A program made the translations under genes and the position numbers. This document shows, one piece after another, positions 15,766 to 25,756 of a DNA stretch of 64,000 nucleotides; positions within the stretch are counted from its first letter, which is position 1; each line of letters opens with the position of its first letter. Source of the stretch: Streptomyces sp. NBC_01754 (GTDB lineage Bacteria > Actinomycetota > Actinomycetes > Streptomycetales > Streptomycetaceae). The notes below the pieces were generated by a model. The model was not told where the DNA came from. It made no database searches and saw only the letters and a program-made list of their open reading frames with translations. Location of the stretch: positions 992,001 through 1,056,000 of the forward strand of contig NZ_CP109132.1 in assembly GCF_035918015.1 (NCBI RefSeq). Direction: 5' to 3'.

Positions 15766-18126
15766 ATGCTGTCCCCCACCCGCGCGAGAACCAGCCTGCT
15801 GGCAGCCGGCGCGGCCGTCGCCGGCCTGCTGCTGGGCTCCCTCGCCGCCGCCCCGTCGGCAGCCGCCGCCGACCAGGAGTCCTGCCGTCCCGACGGGCTC
15901 TACCGGACACCCGGCGTGGACGTGCCCTACTGCTCCGTCTACGACACCGAGGGCCGCGAGAAGATGGGCGCCGACCACCAGCGGCGCGTCATCGGCTACT
16001 TCACCAGCTGGCGTACCGGCAAGGACGGCAAGGACGCCTTCCTCGCCTCGGACATCCCCTGGGACAAGGTCACCCATCTGAACTACGCCTTCGCGCACGT
16101 CGACGGCGACGACAAGATCTCCGTGGGTGCCGACGGCCCGCAGAACGCCTCCACCGGGATGACCTGGCCGGGCGTGGCGGGCGCCGAGATGGACCCGTCC
16201 CTCCCTTACGAGGGCCACTTCAACCTGCTCAACAAGTTCAAGAAGCAGCACCCGGACGTGAAGACGCTGGTCTCGGTGGGCGGTTGGGCCGAGACGGGCG
16301 GCTACTTCGACGACGACGGCGACCGGGTGGACTCCGGCGGCTTCTACTCGATGGCGACCAACGCCGACGGCTCGGTCAACCAGAAGGGCATCGACACCTT
16401 CGCCGACTCCACCGTCGACTTCATCAAGAAGTACGGCTTCGACGGCGTCGACATCGACTACGAGTACCCGACGACCATGAAGGACGCGGGCAACCCGCTC
16501 GACCACACCCTGGCCAACGCGCGCCGGGCCGGTCTCGTCAAGGGGTACGGCGCCCTGATGAAGACCCTGCGCGAGAAGCTGGACCGGGCGTCCGCCGACG
16601 ACGGCACGCACTACCTGCTGACCGTCGCGGCGCCCTCCTCCGGCTATCTGCTGCGCGGTATGGAGACCTTCCAGGTCCAGAAGTATCTGGACTACGTCAA
16701 CATCATGTCGTACGACCTGCACGGCGCCTGGAACGAGTACGTCGGCCCCAACGCCTCGCTCTACGACGACGGCAAGGACGCCGAACTGGCCCAGGCGGGC
16801 GTCTACTCGACCTCCCAGTACGGCGGCGTCGGCTATCTCAACACCGACTGGGCCTACCACTACTTCCGGGGTTCCATGCCGGCCGGCCGCATCAACATCG
16901 GACTGCCGTACTACACCCGCGGCTTCAAGAACGTGCAGGGCGGCACCGACGGCCTGTGGGGCAAGGCGGCCACCACCGACTGCCCGGCGGGCGCGGGCCT
17001 GACCACGTGCGGTGACGGGGCCGTCGGCATCGACAACCTCTGGCACGACCTGGACGACAACGGCGAGGAGTCCCCGGCCGGCTCCAACCCGATGTGGCAC
17101 GCGAAGAACCTGGAGGAGGGGATCGTCGGCGACTACGTCACGCAGTACGGCTTCCCCGCGGACACCACGCTGACCGGCACCTACGCCCGCAACTACGACT
17201 CCACCCTGGTCGCCCCCTGGCTGTGGAACGCCGAGAAGAAGGTCTTCCTGTCCACCGAGGACGAGCAGTCGGTGGCCGCCAAGGCGGACTACGTCGTCGA
17301 CAAGGGCATCGGCGGCACGATGATCTGGGAGCTGGCCGGTGACTACGGCTTCAACGCAGCCAAGGGCCAGTACGAGCAGGGCTCCACACTGACGTCGGCG
17401 ATGTACGAGAAGTTCAAGTCGGCCTCCCCCTACGGCGCGAAGCGCTCCACGACCGACCTGCCGGCCGAGGCACTGGACATCGACGTGTCGTTCGGGCAGT
17501 TCGCGCTGGGCGACTCGAACTACCCGATCAGCCCGAAGCTGAAGATCACCAACAACACCACGGCGACCCTGCCCGGCGGCACGGAGTTCCAGTTCGACTA
17601 CGCCACCTCCGCCCCGGCCAACGCCAAGGACCAGTCGGGCTTCGGTACGGCGATCGTGCGCAGCGACCACACAGCGGCGGACAACGTCGGCGGGCTGGAG
17701 GGCGACTACAACCGCGTCTCGCTGAAGCTGCCCGCCTGGCAGACCCTGGCGCCCGGGGCCTCGGTCGAGCTGGACTTCGTCTACTACCTGCCGACGTCCA
17801 CCCCGTCCAACTGGACGGTCGCCTTCGACGGGTCGACGTACGCCCTCGCCGGTGACCTGGCGCGCGGCACCACGGTGGTCCAGCCGGGCACCGGTACCGG
17901 ACCGTCGCCCGACCCGGACCCGACCCCCGGCCCGGACCCGACGCCCAGCCCGGACCCGGGCGGCGGCACGTGCGCCCCGGCGGCCTGGAGCGCCACGACC
18001 GAGTACGGGACGGGCGCCACGGTGAGCCACGACTCCCGCACCTGGAAGGCGAAGTGGTGGACGAAGGGCGAGACGCCCGGTTCCACCGGCGAATGGGGTG
18101 TCTGGGAGGACCTCGGGGCCTGCTGA
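15766..18126 (+). CDS. Secreted GH18 chitinase with C-terminal chitin-binding module
   Basis: A 786-residue secreted chitin hydrolase from ATG 15766 (AGGAGG nine bases upstream). It begins with a Sec signal peptide cleaved near residue 36 (AAAPSAAAA). The GH18 barrel (about 60-540) carries the catalytic DGVDIDYE motif at 226-233, with Glu233 as acid. A beta-domain similar to the ChiC-type module of other chitinases spans about 565-705, followed by a Pro/Asp repeat linker ([15 protein letters not shown]). A CBM5/12 chitin-binding domain ends the protein with conserved Trp residues and terminal Cys. The gene is monocistronic, with DasR-like repeats in its promoter and a terminator hairpin after the stop. 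Confidence 0.95.
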   Translation: MLSPTRARTSLLAAGAAVAGLLLGSLAAAPSAAAADQESCRPDGLYRTPGVDVPYCSVYDTEGREKMGADHQRRVIGYFTSWRTGKDGKDAFLASDIPWDKVTHLNYAFAHVDGDDKISVGADGPQNASTGMTWPGVAGAEMDPSLPYEGHFNLLNKFKKQHPDVKTLVSVGGWAETGGYFDDDGDRVDSGGFYSMATNADGSVNQKGIDTFADSTVDFIKKYGFDGVDIDYEYPTTMKDAGNPLDHTLANARRAGLVKGYGALMKTLREKLDRASADDGTHYLLTVAAPSSGYLLRGMETFQVQKYLDYVNIMSYDLHGAWNEYVGPNASLYDDGKDAELAQAGVYSTSQYGGVGYLNTDWAYHYFRGSMPAGRINIGLPYYTRGFKNVQGGTDGLWGKAATTDCPAGAGLTTCGDGAVGIDNLWHDLDDNGEESPAGSNPMWHAKNLEEGIVGDYVTQYGFPADTTLTGTYARNYDSTLVAPWLWNAEKKVFLSTEDEQSVAAKADYVVDKGIGGTMIWELAGDYGFNAAKGQYEQGSTLTSAMYEKFKSASPYGAKRSTTDLPAEALDIDVSFGQFALGDSNYPISPKLKITNNTTATLPGGTEFQFDYATSAPANAKDQSGFGTAIVRSDHTAADNVGGLEGDYNRVSLKLPAWQTLAPGASVELDFVYYLPTSTPSNWTVAFDGSTYALAGDLARGTTVVQPGTGTGPSPDPDPTPGPDPTPSPDPGGGTCAPAAWSATTEYGTGATVSHDSRTWKAKWWTKGETPGSTGEWGVWEDLGAC

Positions 18127-18141
18127 GCCCCGGACCGACCG

Positions 18142-18179
18142 CCCGGCGGTGACGACGGCACAGGCCCGTCACCGCCGGG
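18142..18179 (+). terminator. Terminator hairpin after the chitinase gene
   Basis: CCCGGCGGTGACG (18142-18154) pairs perfectly with CGTCACCGCCGGG (18167-18179). It starts 15 bp after the chitinase stop and just before the convergent ROK gene end, so it can serve both. Confidence 0.75.
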
Positions 18180-18200
18180 CTCCGCCGTGCCCGCGCCTGC

Positions 18201-19418
18201 TCAGCGGGCGCCCTCCGGGGCGAACAGCTCGTCCTGGGCGGCGTCGCGGGCCGCGAGGACGGCGCCGCGCAGGACCGCGCCGCCGCCCAGGCTGCCGGCC
18301 CGCACCTCGGTGGGCAGCGGGGACATCCGGGCCAGCCGCTCCTCCACCCGGGCGGCGAGCGCGTCACCGCCCGCACGGCCGACCTCGCCGGCCAGCACCA
18401 CACAGCCCGGATCGAGCACGGCGACGACCGAGGCGGCGCCCAGCGCGACGCGGTCGGCCAGCTCCGACAGGAACGCCTCGCTCCGCGCTCCCCCGCCGGC
18501 CAGCGCGGCCCGCACCGCGAAGGCGGCGCCCGGGTCCCGCTCCTGGCCCGCACCGGCCGGACCGTGCGCCTCGGCGCCGTGGACCTCGACGCCGTGCGCC
18601 GCGGCCAGGTCGAGTACGGCGGCCGAGCCCGCCAGCGAGTGGAACCCGCCCTCGCAGTTGACGGCCGAGGGCACCCCCGTCGTACCGGGGACCGGGAGGA
18701 AGCCGATCTCGCCCGCCCCTCCCGAGGCACCTCGCCGCAGGGCCCCGTCCAGCATGACGGCGGCACCGATCCCGTGGCCGAGCCAGAGCAGGGCGAAGGT
18801 GTCGCGGTCGAGGGCGGCCCCCGCACGGTGCTCGGCCACGGCGGCCAGATTGGTCTCGTTCTCCACGATCACGGTCGCCGGCAGCCGGTGCTGGAGCTCC
18901 TTGACCAGGCCCCGGTGCCAGGCCGGCAGCCCCGCGGTGTCCCGAAGCTCCCCGGAGGCGGGGTCGATCAGCCCCGGGGCGCCGACGGCGACGCTGTGGA
19001 GCGGAGCGGCGCCGGCCGAGCGGGCGGTGCGTTCGACCGCCGCGACGGCCTGCTCGACGGCGGGCCGGTCCGGGGTGTCGCCGCGGATCGGCAGCGTGGC
19101 CTCCGCCAGCGTCACACCGACCAGGTCCGCGACCACCACCGCGACGCTGTCGGTCCGTACGTCGAGGGCGGCCAGATGGGCCCGGTCGGCGGCGATGCCG
19201 TAGAGCCGGGCGTTGGGACCGCGCCGCTGCGAGGCGCTCTCGCCGACCATCCGGACCAGTCCGGCTTCCTGGAGCCGTTCCACCAGGTCGGCGACGGTGG
19301 GCCGGGACAGTCCGGTCAGGGTCTTGAGCTGGCTGGCCGTCAGCGGGCCGTCCTGCTGGAGCAGTCGCAGGGCGAGGCGGTCGTTGATGGCCCGGGCGGT
19401 GCTCGGGGATGCGGGCAT
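18201..19418 (-). CDS. ROK-family transcriptional regulator
   Basis: A 405-residue protein with an N-terminal winged helix-turn-helix (residues about 10-65, ASQLKTLTGLSRPTVADLVERL) and a C-terminal ROK sugar-kinase-like domain. The ROK domain has VAVGAPGLIDPASG and ENETNLAAVAEHRAG. The usual zinc-binding cysteine cluster of ROK proteins (CGxxGCxE) is degenerate here (NCEGGFHS), so metal binding and sugar phosphorylation are doubtful and a repressor role is more likely. It is divergent from an MFS transporter gene across 142 bp containing a palindrome. The likely role is control of that transporter and of itself; the effector is unknown. Confidence 0.9.
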   Translation of the reverse strand: MPASPSTARAINDRLALRLLQQDGPLTASQLKTLTGLSRPTVADLVERLQEAGLVRMVGESASQRRGPNARLYGIAADRAHLAALDVRTDSVAVVVADLVGVTLAEATLPIRGDTPDRPAVEQAVAAVERTARSAGAAPLHSVAVGAPGLIDPASGELRDTAGLPAWHRGLVKELQHRLPATVIVENETNLAAVAEHRAGAALDRDTFALLWLGHGIGAAVMLDGALRRGASGGAGEIGFLPVPGTTGVPSAVNCEGGFHSLAGSAAVLDLAAAHGVEVHGAEAHGPAGAGQERDPGAAFAVRAALAGGGARSEAFLSELADRVALGAASVVAVLDPGCVVLAGEVGRAGGDALAARVEERLARMSPLPTEVRAGSLGGGAVLRGAVLAARDAAQDELFAPEGAR

Positions 19419-19466
19419 GCCGGGGATCCTTCCAGATCACTGCCCGCCGGAGACTGCGGGGTTATT

Positions 19467-19487
19467 TATCAGGCAGGCTTCCTGATA
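19467..19487. promoter_or_regulatory. Palindromic operator between the ROK regulator and MFS genes
   Basis: TATCAGG (19467-19473) and CCTGATA (19481-19487) are perfect arms. Including the centre, TATCAGGcAG-G-CTtCCTGATA forms a 21-bp palindrome with one mismatched pair. It lies 49 bp upstream of the regulator start and 74 bp upstream of the transporter start, a typical place for ROK control of both. Assignment to the ROK protein is inference from position. Confidence 0.65.
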
Positions 19488-19560
19488 GTTTACGCGACGC
19501 ACCGCACAGGGGCGCCCGAGGCCCCGGCGTACACCACGTACCCAGGGGAGGGCACGGCGT

Positions 19561-20787
19561 ATGACGACCGATTCCACGGCCACCGTCTTCGGCACGGAGC
19601 AGATCAGGCGGGCGCGCATGGCCGTCGCCGCCGTCTTCACCGTGCACGGGGCGGTGACCGGCAGCTTCGCCACGCGGGTCCCCTGGATCCAGGACCACGC
19701 CTCGGTCAGCGCCGGGCAGCTCGGGCTGGCGCTCGCCTTCCCGGCCATCGGCGCGTCGCTGTCCATGCCACTGGCGAGCCGGGTCAGCCACCGCTTCGGC
19801 GCCCGGACCGCGCTGCGCGGGCTGCTGGCCCTGTGGACGCTGGCGCTGGTTCTGCCGTCCCTGGCACCGAACCTGCTCACGCTCTGCGCGGCGCTCTTCC
19901 TCTACGGGGCGTCCGCCGGGATGTCGGACGTCGCGATGAACGCCCTCGGTGTGGAGGTGGAGAACCGCCTCGACAAGTCGATCATGTCCGGGCTGCACGG
20001 CATGTGGAGCGTGGGCGCCCTGCTCGGTTCGGCGGCCGGTACGGTCGCCGCGCACCTGGGCACGGACGCCCGGCTGCACCACGTGGTGGCCGCGCTGGCG
20101 CTCACGGTCCTCGGTCTGGCCGCCTGCCAGGGGGTGCTGGACCTGCGCAGCGAGCCGGACGAGGAGCCGCCGCCGCGCTTCAGCCTGCCCCCGAGGTCCG
20201 CGCTGGTCATCGGAGCCGTGGGATTCTGCGCGGTGTTCGCGGAGGGGGCGAGCCTGGACTGGTCGGCGGTCTACCTCAAGGACGTCCTGGGCGGATCCGC
20301 CGGAGTCGCCGCGGCCTCGACCACCGCGTTCGCCCTGACGATGGCCGTGGCCCGGATCGCCGGAGACAGGGTCGTGGACCGCTTCGGAGCCGTGCGGACC
20401 GTCCGCTCGGGCGGGGTGCTGGCCACGCTCGGCGGTCTGCTGGTGGTCCTGGCGCCGAACGTGCCGCTGGCGCTGTGCGGTTTCGGCCTGCTCGGACTGG
20501 GGGTCGCGGTGGTCGTACCGCTGGCGTTCGCCGCGGCCGGGCGCGCCGGGGACAACCCGAGCCGGGCCATCGCGGGGGTCGCCACCATCACGTACACCTC
20601 GGGGCTCGTCGCCCCGTCGGCGATCGGCACGCTGGCCGAGGCCACCTCGCTGCTGGTCTCCTTCGGTCTGGTGACCGTGCTGGCCTTCGGGCTGGTGCTG
20701 GGTGCCGGGGTGCTGCGGGCCGGCGACCGCACGGTGGCCGGGGCCGGGGCCCGTACCGCGCCGGTGAAGAGCCCCGCCGAGGGCTGA
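19561..20787 (+). CDS. MFS transporter
   Basis: A 408-residue major facilitator with about twelve hydrophobic segments. It has the loop motif GASAGMSDVAMNALGVEVENRL between helices and a second half opening at SALVIGAVGFCAVFAEGASLDW. It resembles the bacterial FucP/YfcJ-like group of sugar or drug facilitators, but the substrate cannot be read. ATG 19561 follows a GGGAGGG site. It is divergent from the ROK regulator, which is a common pairing in Streptomyces where ROK proteins control adjacent sugar-related transport. Confidence 0.88.
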   Translation: MTTDSTATVFGTEQIRRARMAVAAVFTVHGAVTGSFATRVPWIQDHASVSAGQLGLALAFPAIGASLSMPLASRVSHRFGARTALRGLLALWTLALVLPSLAPNLLTLCAALFLYGASAGMSDVAMNALGVEVENRLDKSIMSGLHGMWSVGALLGSAAGTVAAHLGTDARLHHVVAALALTVLGLAACQGVLDLRSEPDEEPPPRFSLPPRSALVIGAVGFCAVFAEGASLDWSAVYLKDVLGGSAGVAAASTTAFALTMAVARIAGDRVVDRFGAVRTVRSGGVLATLGGLLVVLAPNVPLALCGFGLLGLGVAVVVPLAFAAAGRAGDNPSRAIAGVATITYTSGLVAPSAIGTLAEATSLLVSFGLVTVLAFGLVLGAGVLRAGDRTVAGAGARTAPVKSPAEG

Positions 20788-20810
20788 CCGTCAGAACTCA
20801 AGGGCCGGCG

Positions 20811-20839
20811 GGGGCCCCGGGGACGTTTCCGGGGGCCCC
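20811..20839 (+). terminator. GC-rich hairpin after the MFS gene
   Basis: GGGGCCCCGG (20811-20820) pairs with CCGGGGGCCCC (20829-20839) with one bulged G, 24 bp after the MFS stop. No U-tract follows, as is usual in this GC range. Confidence 0.5.
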
Positions 20840-20934
20840 GCGAGGCCGCGCCGGCACGGGCACTACCATGACGCTGATCTTTTCCGCGGTGGCCCATGAG
20901 TGGACACACCGCACACACCACACAGGGAGCGACC

Positions 20935-22329
20935 ATGGGCGGCCTCGGCGTGCGCTGGACCTTGCACGGCGACGGGAAGACCCCCGCACCCGGTGCGGTG
21001 GTACGCCCCGACGAGCGGCTGTCCTGGCCCCGCACGTTCGGTCTGGGCGCCCAGCACGTGGTGGCCATGTTCGGGGCGTCCTTCGTCGCGCCGGTCCTGA
21101 TGGGCCTGGACCCGAACCTCGCCATCATGATGTCGGGTGTCGCGACCGCCGTCTTCCTGCTGGCGACGCGCGGCCGGGTCCCCAGCTACCTGGGGTGCTC
21201 GCTCTCCTTCGTGGGGGTCGCGGCCACCATCCGGGCGAGCGGCGGCACCAGCGCGACCGTCACCGGCGCCGTACTGGTGGTCGGCGCCGTGCTGTTCCTG
21301 GCGGGGCTCATGGTCCAGAGGTTCGGGGCCCGGATCATCCACGCGGCCATGCCCCCGGTGGTGACCGGCGCCGTCGTCATGCTGATCGGCTTCAACCTGG
21401 CCCCGGTCACCGCGTCGACGTACTGGCCGCAGGACCAGTGGACCGCCCTGCTGGTGATGCTCTTCACCGGGCTGGCGGTGGTCTGCCTGCGCGGTTTCTT
21501 CTCCCGCATCGCGATCTTCCTCGGGCTGGTCTTCGGTTACGTCCTGTCCTGGGTGCTCGACCTGGTCTTCGGGAAGATCCACTCGTCGCCCGACGGCGGG
21601 GAGGCCGTCGCCCACTGGCGCCTCGACCTGTCCGCGGTCGCCGACGCCGACTGGATCGGACTGCCGGCCTTCCACGCGCCGGCCTTCGAGTGGTCGGCGA
21701 TCCTGGTCGCCCTGCCCGTCGTGATCGCGCTGATCGCCGAGAACGCCGGGCACGTGAAGGCCGTCGGCGAGATGACCGGCGACTCCCTCGACGACAAGCT
21801 GGGCACCGCGATCGCCGCCGACGGTGCCGCGTCGATGCTGTCCACCGCGGTGGGCGGACCGCCCAACACGACGTACTCCGAGAACATCGGTGTGATGGCG
21901 GCGACCCGCGTCTACTCCACCGCCGCGTACTGGGCCGCCGCCTGCTTCGCGCTGCTGTTCGGGCTCTGCCCCAAGTTCGGTGCCGTCGTCGCGGCGATCC
22001 CCGGCGGGGTGCTCGGCGGCATCACCGTCATCCTCTACGGCATGATCGGCCTGCTGGGCGCCCAGATCTGGCTGAACGCCGGGGTGGACCTGCGCAACCC
22101 GCTCAACCTGGTGCCGGCCGCCGCGGGCATCATCATCGGCGTCGGCGGGGTCAGCCTGAAGATCAGCGACAACTTCGAACTGGGCGGCATCGCGCTGGGC
22201 ACCCTCGTGGTGATCACCGGCTACCACGCGCTGCGGGCCTTCGCCCCGGCCCACCTCAAGACCCAGGCGCCTCTCCTGGACTCGGGCACCTCGGCGTACG
22301 ACGAGAAGGCGACGCCCCGGGACTCCTGA
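20935..22329 (+). CDS. Uracil/xanthine permease (NCS2 family)
   Basis: A nucleobase cation symporter of 464 residues from ATG 20935, chosen because CAGGGAG lies seven bases upstream; an in-frame ATG at 20896 has no good site. Hallmarks of NCS2 are GLGAQHVVAMFGASFVAP in helix 1, the substrate-binding loop VVIALIAENAGHVKAVGEM and the signature GPPNTTYSENIGVMAATRVYS. The proline-rich PPNTTYSENIG form is typical of uracil permeases. It is likely a cell-membrane importer of uracil or xanthine. It stands alone, and no purine riboswitch is visible in the short leader. Confidence 0.92.
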   Translation: MGGLGVRWTLHGDGKTPAPGAVVRPDERLSWPRTFGLGAQHVVAMFGASFVAPVLMGLDPNLAIMMSGVATAVFLLATRGRVPSYLGCSLSFVGVAATIRASGGTSATVTGAVLVVGAVLFLAGLMVQRFGARIIHAAMPPVVTGAVVMLIGFNLAPVTASTYWPQDQWTALLVMLFTGLAVVCLRGFFSRIAIFLGLVFGYVLSWVLDLVFGKIHSSPDGGEAVAHWRLDLSAVADADWIGLPAFHAPAFEWSAILVALPVVIALIAENAGHVKAVGEMTGDSLDDKLGTAIAADGAASMLSTAVGGPPNTTYSENIGVMAATRVYSTAAYWAAACFALLFGLCPKFGAVVAAIPGGVLGGITVILYGMIGLLGAQIWLNAGVDLRNPLNLVPAAAGIIIGVGGVSLKISDNFELGGIALGTLVVITGYHALRAFAPAHLKTQAPLLDSGTSAYDEKATPRDS

Positions 22330-22435
22330 GCGGCGGCACGACCGCGCCGCCGGACCACACCCGGTGTTCGTCCGTTCCGACGAACGTCCCGGCCGGTCGG
22401 CGCCCCGGTGAGCCCGGAACTGGGACGCTGCCCGC

Positions 22436-23146
22436 ATGAACCGGTTCCAGCAGCTCGCAGTACCGGACACCCCGGGCGGCGCGGTGGCCGAGATCGGCCC
22501 GGTGATCGAACGGATGCGCGCCTACCGCTCGAAGTGGCCGCCGCAGGACGGTGTCGCGGTCTTCAACCAGGTCTACCTCACGGTGACCGAGGCCGTCCGC
22601 GGGCGGATCAGGGACGGCTCCCTCACGGACCCGGAAGCCCTGACCGCGCTGGACGTACGGTTCGCCGAGCGCTATCTGACGGCGGTGGACACCGAGGCCT
22701 CGGGCGGCCGGCCGCCGGACTGCTGGCGGCCGCTCTTCGCCTGCCGGCACCACCCCGGCGTACGCCCCCTCCAGTTCGCACTCGCAGGGGTCAACGCGCA
22801 CATCGGCCACGACCTCGCCCTGGCCGTGGTGGACACCTGCCGTACGCTCGGCTGCGCCCCCGAGGACCTTGAGGACGCGTTCGCGTGCGTGGGGGACCTT
22901 CTCGTGACCCTGGAGGAGGAGATCCGCGAGGAGCTGATGCCGGGGCCCGATCTGCTGGAGCTCGCCGATCCGCTGACCCATCTCGCCGGTGCCTGGAGCC
23001 TGGAGCGGGCCCGGGAGGGGGCCTGGGCGGCGGCCCGGGTGCTGTGGCGGCTGCGCGCGGTACCGCTGCTCGCCGAGGAGTTCCGGGCGCGGATGGACGC
23101 GGGGGCCGGCCTGGTGGGGCGCTTCCTGCTCACTCCGTGCCGCTGA
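22436..23146 (+). CDS. DUF5995-family protein
   Basis: A 236-residue soluble, largely helical protein. Conserved stretches include MRAYRSKWPPQDGVAVFNQVYLTVT, FAERYL and RPLFACRHHPGVRPLQFALAGVNAHIGHDLALAVV. This matches an uncharacterised actinobacterial family (DUF5995) whose histidine-rich NAHINHDL-like motif suggests a metal site. The function is unknown. It is followed within 33 bp by the convergent amine oxidase gene. The weak ribosome site before ATG 22436 leaves a small doubt about the start. Confidence 0.75.
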   Translation: MNRFQQLAVPDTPGGAVAEIGPVIERMRAYRSKWPPQDGVAVFNQVYLTVTEAVRGRIRDGSLTDPEALTALDVRFAERYLTAVDTEASGGRPPDCWRPLFACRHHPGVRPLQFALAGVNAHIGHDLALAVVDTCRTLGCAPEDLEDAFACVGDLLVTLEEEIREELMPGPDLLELADPLTHLAGAWSLERAREGAWAAARVLWRLRAVPLLAEEFRARMDAGAGLVGRFLLTPCR

Positions 23147-23179
23147 CACCTTCCGCCGCCCGGCCTCAGGCCCCGGCGC

Positions 23180-24886
23180 TCAGTCCTCCGGCAGTTCGAG
23201 CGGGGCGATCTCGTCGAAGACGTCGCCCGGGCCCGGGTTCGACGGATCGGTGCTCCCGCCGAACTGGTGCATCACGCCCCACACGGCGTTGAGCGCGGTC
23301 TGCACCGCGCCCTCCGCCCAGCCGGCGGTCCACGAGATGTCGTCCCCGGCCAGGAACAGTCCCCGCTTGCCGGCGGGCAGCCGGTCCTGCATGAAGTGGG
23401 TGAACAGCCGGCGCTGGTAGCGGTAGTGGCCCGGCAGGTTGGCCTTGAAGGCGCCCATGAAGTAGGGCTCGTTCTCCCAGGAGACCGTGACCGGGTCGCC
23501 GATGACGTGCGAGCGGATGTCGACCCCCGGATAGATCTCCCCGAGGGACTTGAGCATGACCTCCATGCGCTCGTCCGCCGAGAGCGGCAGCCACTTCAGG
23601 CTGTCGTCGCACCAGGTGTACGAGAGGCAGATGACGGCGGGCCGGCCGGGGCCGTCGTCCAGGAGGTAGGTGCCCCGGGTCATCCGGTCGGTGAGGGTCA
23701 TGGACATGGTGTCCCGGCCGGTCGGGACCCCCCTGTCGTCGACGGCCTCGTCCAGCCAGAACGGCCGGTCGACGGGCACGAACAGCTTGGACGACTCCAT
23801 GTAGTGGGTGCGCTCCAACGCCGTCCAGTGGTCGATCGGGAAGAGCGCGTCGTCGCAGGCGATCTTGGAGAGCAGCAGCCAGGACTGTCCGGTGAAGACG
23901 GCGGCACGGTAGGTGCGGACGTCGCCGGTGGCGTCGGTGACCGTGATCCGGTCTCCGGCGGTGCGGTGCAGCCCGGTCACGGCGGGCCGCGGGTCTCCGC
24001 CGTGCAGGGACGCCAGCGACGTGCCGAGCGGCCAGTGCGTGATCTTCCGCGGTTCGCGGTCCCAGAGCCGCAGCGGCAGCTGCTGGCTGCCGCCGACGAT
24101 GCCGCGGTGGTGGTCGTCCGCCTCGGTGTAGACGACCCGGAGGATCTCCAGGATGGAGTTGGGGAAGTCGGTGTCCCAGCCGCCGGTGCCGAAACCGACC
24201 TGGCCGAAGATCTCACGGTGCCGGAAGGAACCGAAGGCCTCCGAGTCGCAGAGGAAGCCGTAGAAGGTCTGGTTGTCGAGCTTCTCGACGAGCTTCGCCC
24301 AGATCTCCCGGATACGCGGGACGTCGCGCTCGCGCATGGCCCGGTTCATGTCGGAGAAGTCGGCGCCCTCCTCCAGGCAGGCGTTCCAGGCGGCGGCCAC
24401 GTCGCGGTAGACCTGGGGCAGGTCCTCGATGGTCCGGGCGTAGTGCGTCTCGCCCTTGAGGTCCACGACCGTGGACGGGGTGGACGGGGCGAGCGGGTTG
24501 GGGAACGGCCGGGTCTCCAGTCCCACGAGGTCGATGTAGTGCTGGAGCGCGGTCGAGGAGGGCGGGAAGCGCATGGCGCCCATCTCGGCGGTCAGCGAAG
24601 GGTCGCAGCCCTCGAAGCCGACGGTCCGCAGCCGGCCGCCGATCCGGTCCGCCTCGTACACGACCGGCTTCAGGCCCATCTTCATCAGCTCGTAGGCGGT
24701 GACGACGCCGGAGAGCCCGCCACCGATGACGGCGACCTCGGCCCCGTGCTCGGTGGCGGGGATCTGGCCGATGCCGGCGGGGTGGGCGAGGAAGTCGTCG
24801 TACGCGTACGGGAAGTCCGGCCCGAACATGGTGATCGGCGGCTGGGCGTCGGTGTGCTGGACGGCGTCGGGCACCGTGGACGTCAT
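23180..24886 (-). CDS. Flavin-dependent amine oxidase / amino-acid monooxygenase
   Basis: A 568-residue FAD enzyme of the monoamine oxidase superfamily. The dinucleotide site EVAVIGGGLSGVVTAYEL is near residue 50, followed by the GGRLRT box and MGAMRFPPS. The C-terminal FAD-closing segment LFLAGDDISWTAGWAEGAV is near 525. The size and MGAMRFP motif resemble L-amino acid oxidases and tryptophan/phenylalanine 2-monooxygenases more than small amine oxidases. It is 21 bp downstream of a nitrilase-family hydrolase on the same strand. The pair could convert an aromatic amino acid through an amide to an acid, but the substrate is inference. It is cytosolic; no signal peptide is seen. Confidence 0.85.
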   Translation of the reverse strand: MTSTVPDAVQHTDAQPPITMFGPDFPYAYDDFLAHPAGIGQIPATEHGAEVAVIGGGLSGVVTAYELMKMGLKPVVYEADRIGGRLRTVGFEGCDPSLTAEMGAMRFPPSSTALQHYIDLVGLETRPFPNPLAPSTPSTVVDLKGETHYARTIEDLPQVYRDVAAAWNACLEEGADFSDMNRAMRERDVPRIREIWAKLVEKLDNQTFYGFLCDSEAFGSFRHREIFGQVGFGTGGWDTDFPNSILEILRVVYTEADDHHRGIVGGSQQLPLRLWDREPRKITHWPLGTSLASLHGGDPRPAVTGLHRTAGDRITVTDATGDVRTYRAAVFTGQSWLLLSKIACDDALFPIDHWTALERTHYMESSKLFVPVDRPFWLDEAVDDRGVPTGRDTMSMTLTDRMTRGTYLLDDGPGRPAVICLSYTWCDDSLKWLPLSADERMEVMLKSLGEIYPGVDIRSHVIGDPVTVSWENEPYFMGAFKANLPGHYRYQRRLFTHFMQDRLPAGKRGLFLAGDDISWTAGWAEGAVQTALNAVWGVMHQFGGSTDPSNPGPGDVFDEIAPLELPED

Positions 24887-24907
24887 GGGTACGGACTCCT
24901 TGGCGGG

Positions 24908-25756
24908 TCAGCTGGTCGGCCGGTCAGCGGGGACGGGAGCGGCGGGTTCACGGTGGGCCGGGGCGAGGGAGCCGTACAGTGCGGGCCTGCGGTCCCGGAG
25001 GTACGGGTTGGCCGCGCGCGAGGCGTCGAGGAGCGCGGGGTCCACGTCGCCGACGAGGAGTTCCTCGCCCCGTCCGGCCCGGATCCGCGCGGTGCCGTCG
25101 GGGCCCGCCAGGCAGCTCAGCCCGAGGAAATCGAACTCGCCTTCCGGTCCGGCCCTGTTCACGTAGGCGATGTACATCTGGTTCTCGAACGCGCGGACCG
25201 GCACCACGGATTCGGCGACGAAGGGGAAGGGGTGCATCAGCGCGGTCGGCACCAGCAGCAGCCCGGTACCGGCGAGCGCGTGCGCCCGGACGTTCTCGGG
25301 GAACTCGACGTCGTAGCAGATCAGCATCCCCACCCGCAGGCCGTCCAGCTCCGCCTGCACCACGGGGCGGTCGCCCGCGGTGAACCACCGCTGCTCGAAG
25401 GGCCCGAACAGGTGGGTCTTGCGGTAGTCCGCGAGCGCCGCGCCGTCCGGACCGACGAGCCGTGTCGCGTTGAAGACCAGGTCGCCCGAGCGCTCCGGGT
25501 AGCCGTAGAGGACGGCGATGCCGTGACGTGCGCACAGCTCGGAGACGGCCAGCGCCGAGGGGCCGTCGGCGGCCTCCGCCAGGTCGGGGAGGGCGTCGCC
25601 GACGGCGTATCCGGTGAGGAACAGCTCGGAGCTGACCAGCAGCCGGGCACCCGCGGAGGCGGCTCGTCCGGCCGCCTCGTCGAGCAGCGCGAGGTTGTGG
25701 TCCACGGCCCCGGGGCGTCCGGAGCTCTGGAGCAGGGCGGTGCGCAACGGCGGCAT
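24908..25756 (-). CDS. Carbon-nitrogen hydrolase (nitrilase superfamily)
   Basis: A 282-residue amidase-type hydrolase with the full catalytic set: Glu in VSSELFLTGY (about residue 44), Lys in DYRKTHLFGPFEQRWF (about 113) and Cys in MLICYDVEFPENVRAHA (about 147). The Cys-Tyr-Asp sequence is typical of aliphatic amidases and C-N hydrolases rather than true nitrilases. I set the start at ATG 25756, where homology begins (MPPLRTALLQ) and a GAGG site precedes it; the frame is open to 25873. It leads a two-gene unit with the amine oxidase. Confidence 0.88.
   Translation of the reverse strand: MPPLRTALLQSSGRPGAVDHNLALLDEAAGRAASAGARLLVSSELFLTGYAVGDALPDLAEAADGPSALAVSELCARHGIAVLYGYPERSGDLVFNATRLVGPDGAALADYRKTHLFGPFEQRWFTAGDRPVVQAELDGLRVGMLICYDVEFPENVRAHALAGTGLLLVPTALMHPFPFVAESVVPVRAFENQMYIAYVNRAGPEGEFDFLGLSCLAGPDGTARIRAGRGEELLVGDVDPALLDASRAANPYLRDRRPALYGSLAPAHREPAAPVPADRPTS

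Noticed and set aside
20788..20934. Purine riboswitch in front of the uracil/xanthine permease
   Set aside because: No conserved purine aptamer loops are seen. The sequence is mostly the GC-rich terminator of the MFS gene.
18564..22439. Very long plus-strand open frame (1291 codons)
   Set aside because: It crosses the ROK, MFS and permease genes in wrong frames or strand. This is an effect of high third-position GC, not a giant protein.
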